Shown: positions 26,718 through 30,000 of the stretch, piece after piece
How positions within the stretch are numbered: the first letter of the stretch is position 1
Layout: every line of letters begins with the position of its first letter
Assembly (NCBI GenBank): GCA_009746045.1
Contig: RPFO01002331.1
Coordinates: 2,501 to 32,500, forward strand
Length of the DNA stretch: 30,000 nucleotides
Reading direction: 5' to 3'
Source: Mesostigma viride
Lineage: Eukaryota > Streptophyta > Mesostigmatophyceae > Mesostigmatales > Mesostigmataceae
Position numbers and translations under genes: made by a program
Notes under the pieces: model-generated
Seen by the model: the letters and a program-made list of their open reading frames with translations, nothing else
The model's database searches: none
Told to the model about the DNA's origin: nothing

Positions 26718-27536
26718 GTCGTTGTCAGTGTTTTTTTTAAGGTTCTCGTTACTAGTGGCGCTAGGCCACTTGTGGCGTTTCGAACTATGAAAACTTCAGT
26801 TTACTCGGCCAATGTGTGGCCACTTTACTCGGCCATGCAATTAAAATTGGGCTTGGCACGGCCACGTGTGGCGGGCTGCAGCTTTTTGGTGCAGCAAATG
26901 ACCCTGCCGGCAGCGGGGTCACGGTGCGGCGCGGCGCCGTACTGGCTGTACACAAGGCGGGCGAGCGTCTCCGTCTCAGGCATCGGCGCCGGCCGGGCGT
27001 ACTTGGTAAATTAACAACAACGATTACTAGTGCCGAAAGTCGAAACACATTAGTCAATGCAGTATGGCTGGCGAGTGACTTAATAACTGAGGCGCCAGCC
27101 GCCAGGCCGCCAGCCAGCTGAAGCCTGAAAAGTGAAAATGCACACAAGCTGCAGTCTGCACAGTGCACTCTGGTCTCTGGCAGCGGGCCACTTGCCACTT
27201 GGCACTTGGCCGGGCTCTACGCACTATGTAGTCAGTACGTCAGTCAGTCATAGTAGTACTCATAGTAGTATTCTAGTACTAGGGAGGCTTGTGGCGGAAC
27301 GCCGGCCGCGGAAGACCGGCTGACACCGCCAATTGTGGCGTAACCTGTACTAGAGTGAACTTCAGGCACGGCCACCCAGCTGTGGCGAAACGAAGCTACA
27401 AAGTAGAACAGCACGGCCAAATTGTGGCTTCTTGGGAGCCCTGTCAAAGTGGGTGGCACCGCCACATTTTGCCAAAAAAAGTGCCACACCGCCACATTTG
27501 GCGGCATATCGCCACTAAAAAAAAACTGGTCGTTGT
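26718..27536. mobile_element. Non-autonomous hAT-like DNA transposon with 8-bp TSD
   Basis: The body is 26726-27528 (803 bp), flanked by the perfect 8-bp repeat GTCGTTGT at 26718-26725 and 27529-27536. The left end starts CAGTGTTTTTTTT; the right end, read inwards, starts CAGTTTTTTTTTAGTGGCG. TAGTGGCG and TGTGGCG follow on both sides. TGTGGCG or its reverse CGCCACA recurs at least eight times near the ends (for example 26771, 26867, 27290, 27335, 27383, 27469, 27490), facing inwards from both sides, like subterminal transposase sites. An 8-bp duplication and CAGTG-type ends are typical of the hAT superfamily. No transposase is encoded. Confidence 0.8.
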
Positions 27537-27895
27537 CGACCCGAGGATCTTGTGGAATGTTTCGGAATTCTCTGGAAGGTCGGCGCCATGTCGGCGCCAC
27601 TTTGCCAGCTTGCTGGCTAGCCTAGGTGAAATTGGTCCGAGGACGAGAGTCTCGTCCTCTTGGTTCGATGAATGTAAAGTGCGATGAAGCCTAGTACACA
27701 TTGAACCTGGGGCACTTATCCATTTGTAATTGGTCTTGCTAGCCGTTATTATAAGTGTGTATTAAGTAGCTTGGCATCAAGTCGCGGTGCCACATATCGA
27801 CCCCACCAGTCGTGAAGCGCAATCTGCATTAGGCCAACTCGATTCTTCCTAATACCGGCACAGTTGATCTTTCACGACGTAGCTTAGGTTTAGGT

Positions 27896-28126
27896 GTGAA
27901 CCCGGGCACGTTGCAGCAGAGCTCCTGGATCGAGGGAGCGTCCAAGAAGGGAGAAGAGGGCGTCTTGCTGAAGGTGGGGTACGTGGGCGGCGCTGTGGAG
28001 CTTTTCAGCCGAACGATATTGAAAGAAGGCATTGCGGAGGCGGCCCTGGTGGTGGAGCTGCTTTCACAGTTCAATAAGGCAAGGCGCGTGATCCAAAAAA
28101 CACGCCCAGGAGGCTGTCGTGGTTGA
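27896..28126 (+). other. Open stretch of 76 codons, possible exon, unassigned
   Basis: The translation contains EEGVLLKVGYVGGAVELFSR and ILKEGIAEAALVVELLSQF, which looks like a well-formed amphipathic protein segment, and GC content rises locally. I find no convincing start, splice sites or partner exon, and no family I recognise. It may be one exon of a gene, a captured gene fragment or chance. Confidence 0.22.
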
Positions 28127-28192
28127 GCTCAAGTAAAAAAAGCCGGGCTGCATGGCTGCATGGCGTTTTAAGTCGAACTCGTCTCATGCATG

Positions 28193-28384
28193 CAGCTCGG
28201 CTCGGCAGGGCGACTGCACGTGGGATCAGGCGACGCAGCTGGCGAGGCGATCCCGTGGGCCGAGGCGACCACTAGTGCTTGGCTAGTGGAACCGCTGCCC
28301 TCAGGGCCGGAGGGCAAAGCTGCAGCGCCGGAGCTGCAGACGTATTTCCAGGGCTCAGCGCAGCCGCCAGGCTGCGTTGCGTAG
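28193..28384 (+). other. GC-rich open stretch, possible terminal exon, unassigned
   Basis: A GC-rich island of about 190 bases follows an acceptor-like GCATGCAG and stays open to a TAG at 28382-28384. Its translation is Ala/Gly/Pro-rich with no motif. A link to the open stretch at 27896-28126 could not be made in frame with a clear donor. Confidence 0.18.
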
Positions 28385-30000
28385 AGGAGCGTTTGCTCGA
28401 TCGTCATAATATCGCGTGATAGCTTTGGAAAAATATATCAGTGTGTGCGTCTTAGAAAGACGAAGCGATTGTGATATTCGATCACGGCCGAATTTGGTGC
28501 ATGCCCAAACGTGAAAGTTATGAGCTCTGCCGTCGATCAGCCATGGCTATCTCGTGGCTCCTGGCTCGTGCTTTCTCGATATGCATCTCGTCTCCTTAAG
28601 GATGCATGCATGATATGCCAGCTGACACAAAGCTTATGCATATAAAAAGCCATGACAGTAGAGGACAGCTCGGGTGAGGATTACATCCCCATCTAGTGCT
28701 TAACGGTTGGGGGATGATGCAGACGATATTTGTTTAAACTTTTGTGTAATTATTTTTCTAATGAGATTAGCATAGTACTCCGTGGCATGCCTTTGCGCAT
28801 GACACGCAAGTACTTACTTACTTACTTACATACAAAAAGCCTGAGGTGGGCTCAAGACGTTGGCTAAAGTGCAAGCAAATGAGCCATGGCTGATCTAATG
28901 CCATCATGATGATACATACGTACATGCCAATCTAAACAGCTAGCTAGAGCTAAGTGATTATGCTGTGCTAAGAATAATATGTTATGCCAAGACGTGCTAT
29001 AATTAATGCCTAAGCTTTCCTATTCGATCAAGCTTTCCTATTCGATCCAATTGCCCCCAACATGTTCTAGACAACCAGCTTGAATGACCGTGTATTGATC
29101 AATTTGACATTCGTGAAATTCAAAAATTTGAGCTGCATGCACCATGCATGCATGCATGCACATGCATGCATAACATCCATGGGGGGTAGTAGATAATGCA
29201 CGGTTGTAAAACAAGGTACCACATTACCCGCGGCCTTGCTTAACACATGTAACTACAGGTGGACAATAAATAATGGTTGTTATATATAAAGCAAGCGTAC
29301 CGCATGAGCCCTTGCTTTACACACGCACTATACAGTGCTTGCTACCATCAAGCTATGCCATATGCAGCTCCGTATAGCAGCAGTTGGGGAGTATAACAGA
29401 TAGTAAACAAATCCAGTCCACTACGATATCTGCTTTCAAACGCAAAGATGAAAAGCGTAATGACTCCCTTAACGCCATCTAAAGGAAGTGCCCATGAGTT
29501 GCTCTTCCATCACTTCACAGGGGAGCATCCCAGTGGACAGGAAGACAGGGTATGCCTGGACAATGCCCCCGCATCAATGCAGCAATCAACGCCTGGTCTT
29601 CGATGTCTAGCACGTGCGAGAGATACGCTTCCACGAGTCTAACATCCACGAGTCACAAGGGTATAATAAACAGGGGCAGCACCTGATTTTCAGTCCCAGA
29701 CACCAGGAATCAACGGGACATACGGTGGCTGTGCCCTGGATACAAGGCGTAGATGGCATGCATGCCTAGACGAGCCAGTTGGATGTAGCCAAAACAGTAC
29801 ATCACACTAATCATTCGACAGTAGCAGTGCCACGCCGGCAAGCACTGCTTTCTCAACAGTCATGAGCGCGTCCGTTGGCAGCTGTGCCGTAAATACATAT
29901 GTCGGACCACGAGTTGTGTTGTAGTAAACAGGGCAGGCATACATGGCGGGCAAGCTAGGACCAACAGCCGGCTTCTTCGATCCATCTCCCTTTCGAGACT
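28385..30000. other. AT-richer intergenic DNA without a supportable gene
   Basis: It holds short direct repeats (AAGCTTTCCTATTCGATC twice near 29022-29048), GCATGCATGC runs near 29135-29170, a (CTTA)n tract near 28813-28828, and a diverged duplication of about 48 bases (29211-29259 and 29288-29334, both ending in a TACAG). The last 600 bases are slightly GC-richer but show no exon I can defend. Confidence 0.5.

Noticed and set aside
27132-27687. Frames of 63-132 residues inside and next to the hAT-like element
   Set aside because: They have no transposase motif (no hAT dimerisation block or catalytic context), and one runs across the element border.

Overview
The window looks like nuclear DNA from a motile (flagellated) green alga of the Chlamydomonas/Volvocales type. 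Genes are GC-rich and split by GT-AG introns, introns are full of micro- and minisatellites, intergenic DNA is AT-richer, and a TGTAA poly(A) signal of the green-algal kind follows the first gene. The first gene is the 3' part of ZMYND10, a cytoplasmic assembly factor for axonemal dynein arms, so the organism should build motile cilia. Species and lineage are inference. Region by region: (1) 1-1077, plus strand, ZMYND10 C-terminal part with a MYND zinc finger. (2) 1900-8026, a nest of non-LTR retrotransposons that I could resolve into five insertions, each with its own target-site duplication (TSD): B1 is the outer element; B3 is inserted in B1 and A1 in B3; A2 is separately inserted in B1, and a short SINE-like element C in A2. 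The nest lies between two convergent gene ends. (3) 8291-14797, minus strand, a four-exon gene for an unrecognised protein of about 1,412 residues with a LisH-like helix, two Cys/His clusters, a lysine block and a very long Glu-rich tail. Its introns carry a MITE-like foldback element, a 32-G run next to a long GA tract, and a pure-C tract at one acceptor. (4) 14798-16208, the shared upstream region of two divergent genes. (5) 16209-23436, plus strand, an eight-exon gene for a D-tagatose/D-psicose 3-epimerase-family TIM-barrel protein. All exon phases join to one 368-residue reading frame with an organelle-type N-terminal extension and every metal and catalytic residue present. Two introns carry minisatellites that both consist of 16 units of 46 bp. 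(6) 23877-26367, another family A retrotransposon copy (A4) with a 12-bp TSD, degraded mainly by small insertions. (7) 26718-27536, a non-autonomous hAT-like DNA transposon with an 8-bp TSD. (8) 27537-30000, mostly AT-richer DNA with no gene I can support apart from two weak open stretches. The three genes do not form a pathway; they are independent eukaryotic loci. What links the window is mobile DNA. Two LINE families (A and B) and the small element C share a 3'-terminal hairpin core and end in simple-repeat tails instead of poly(A). This fits a common reverse-transcriptase recognition signal. No tRNA, rRNA or CRISPR was seen.
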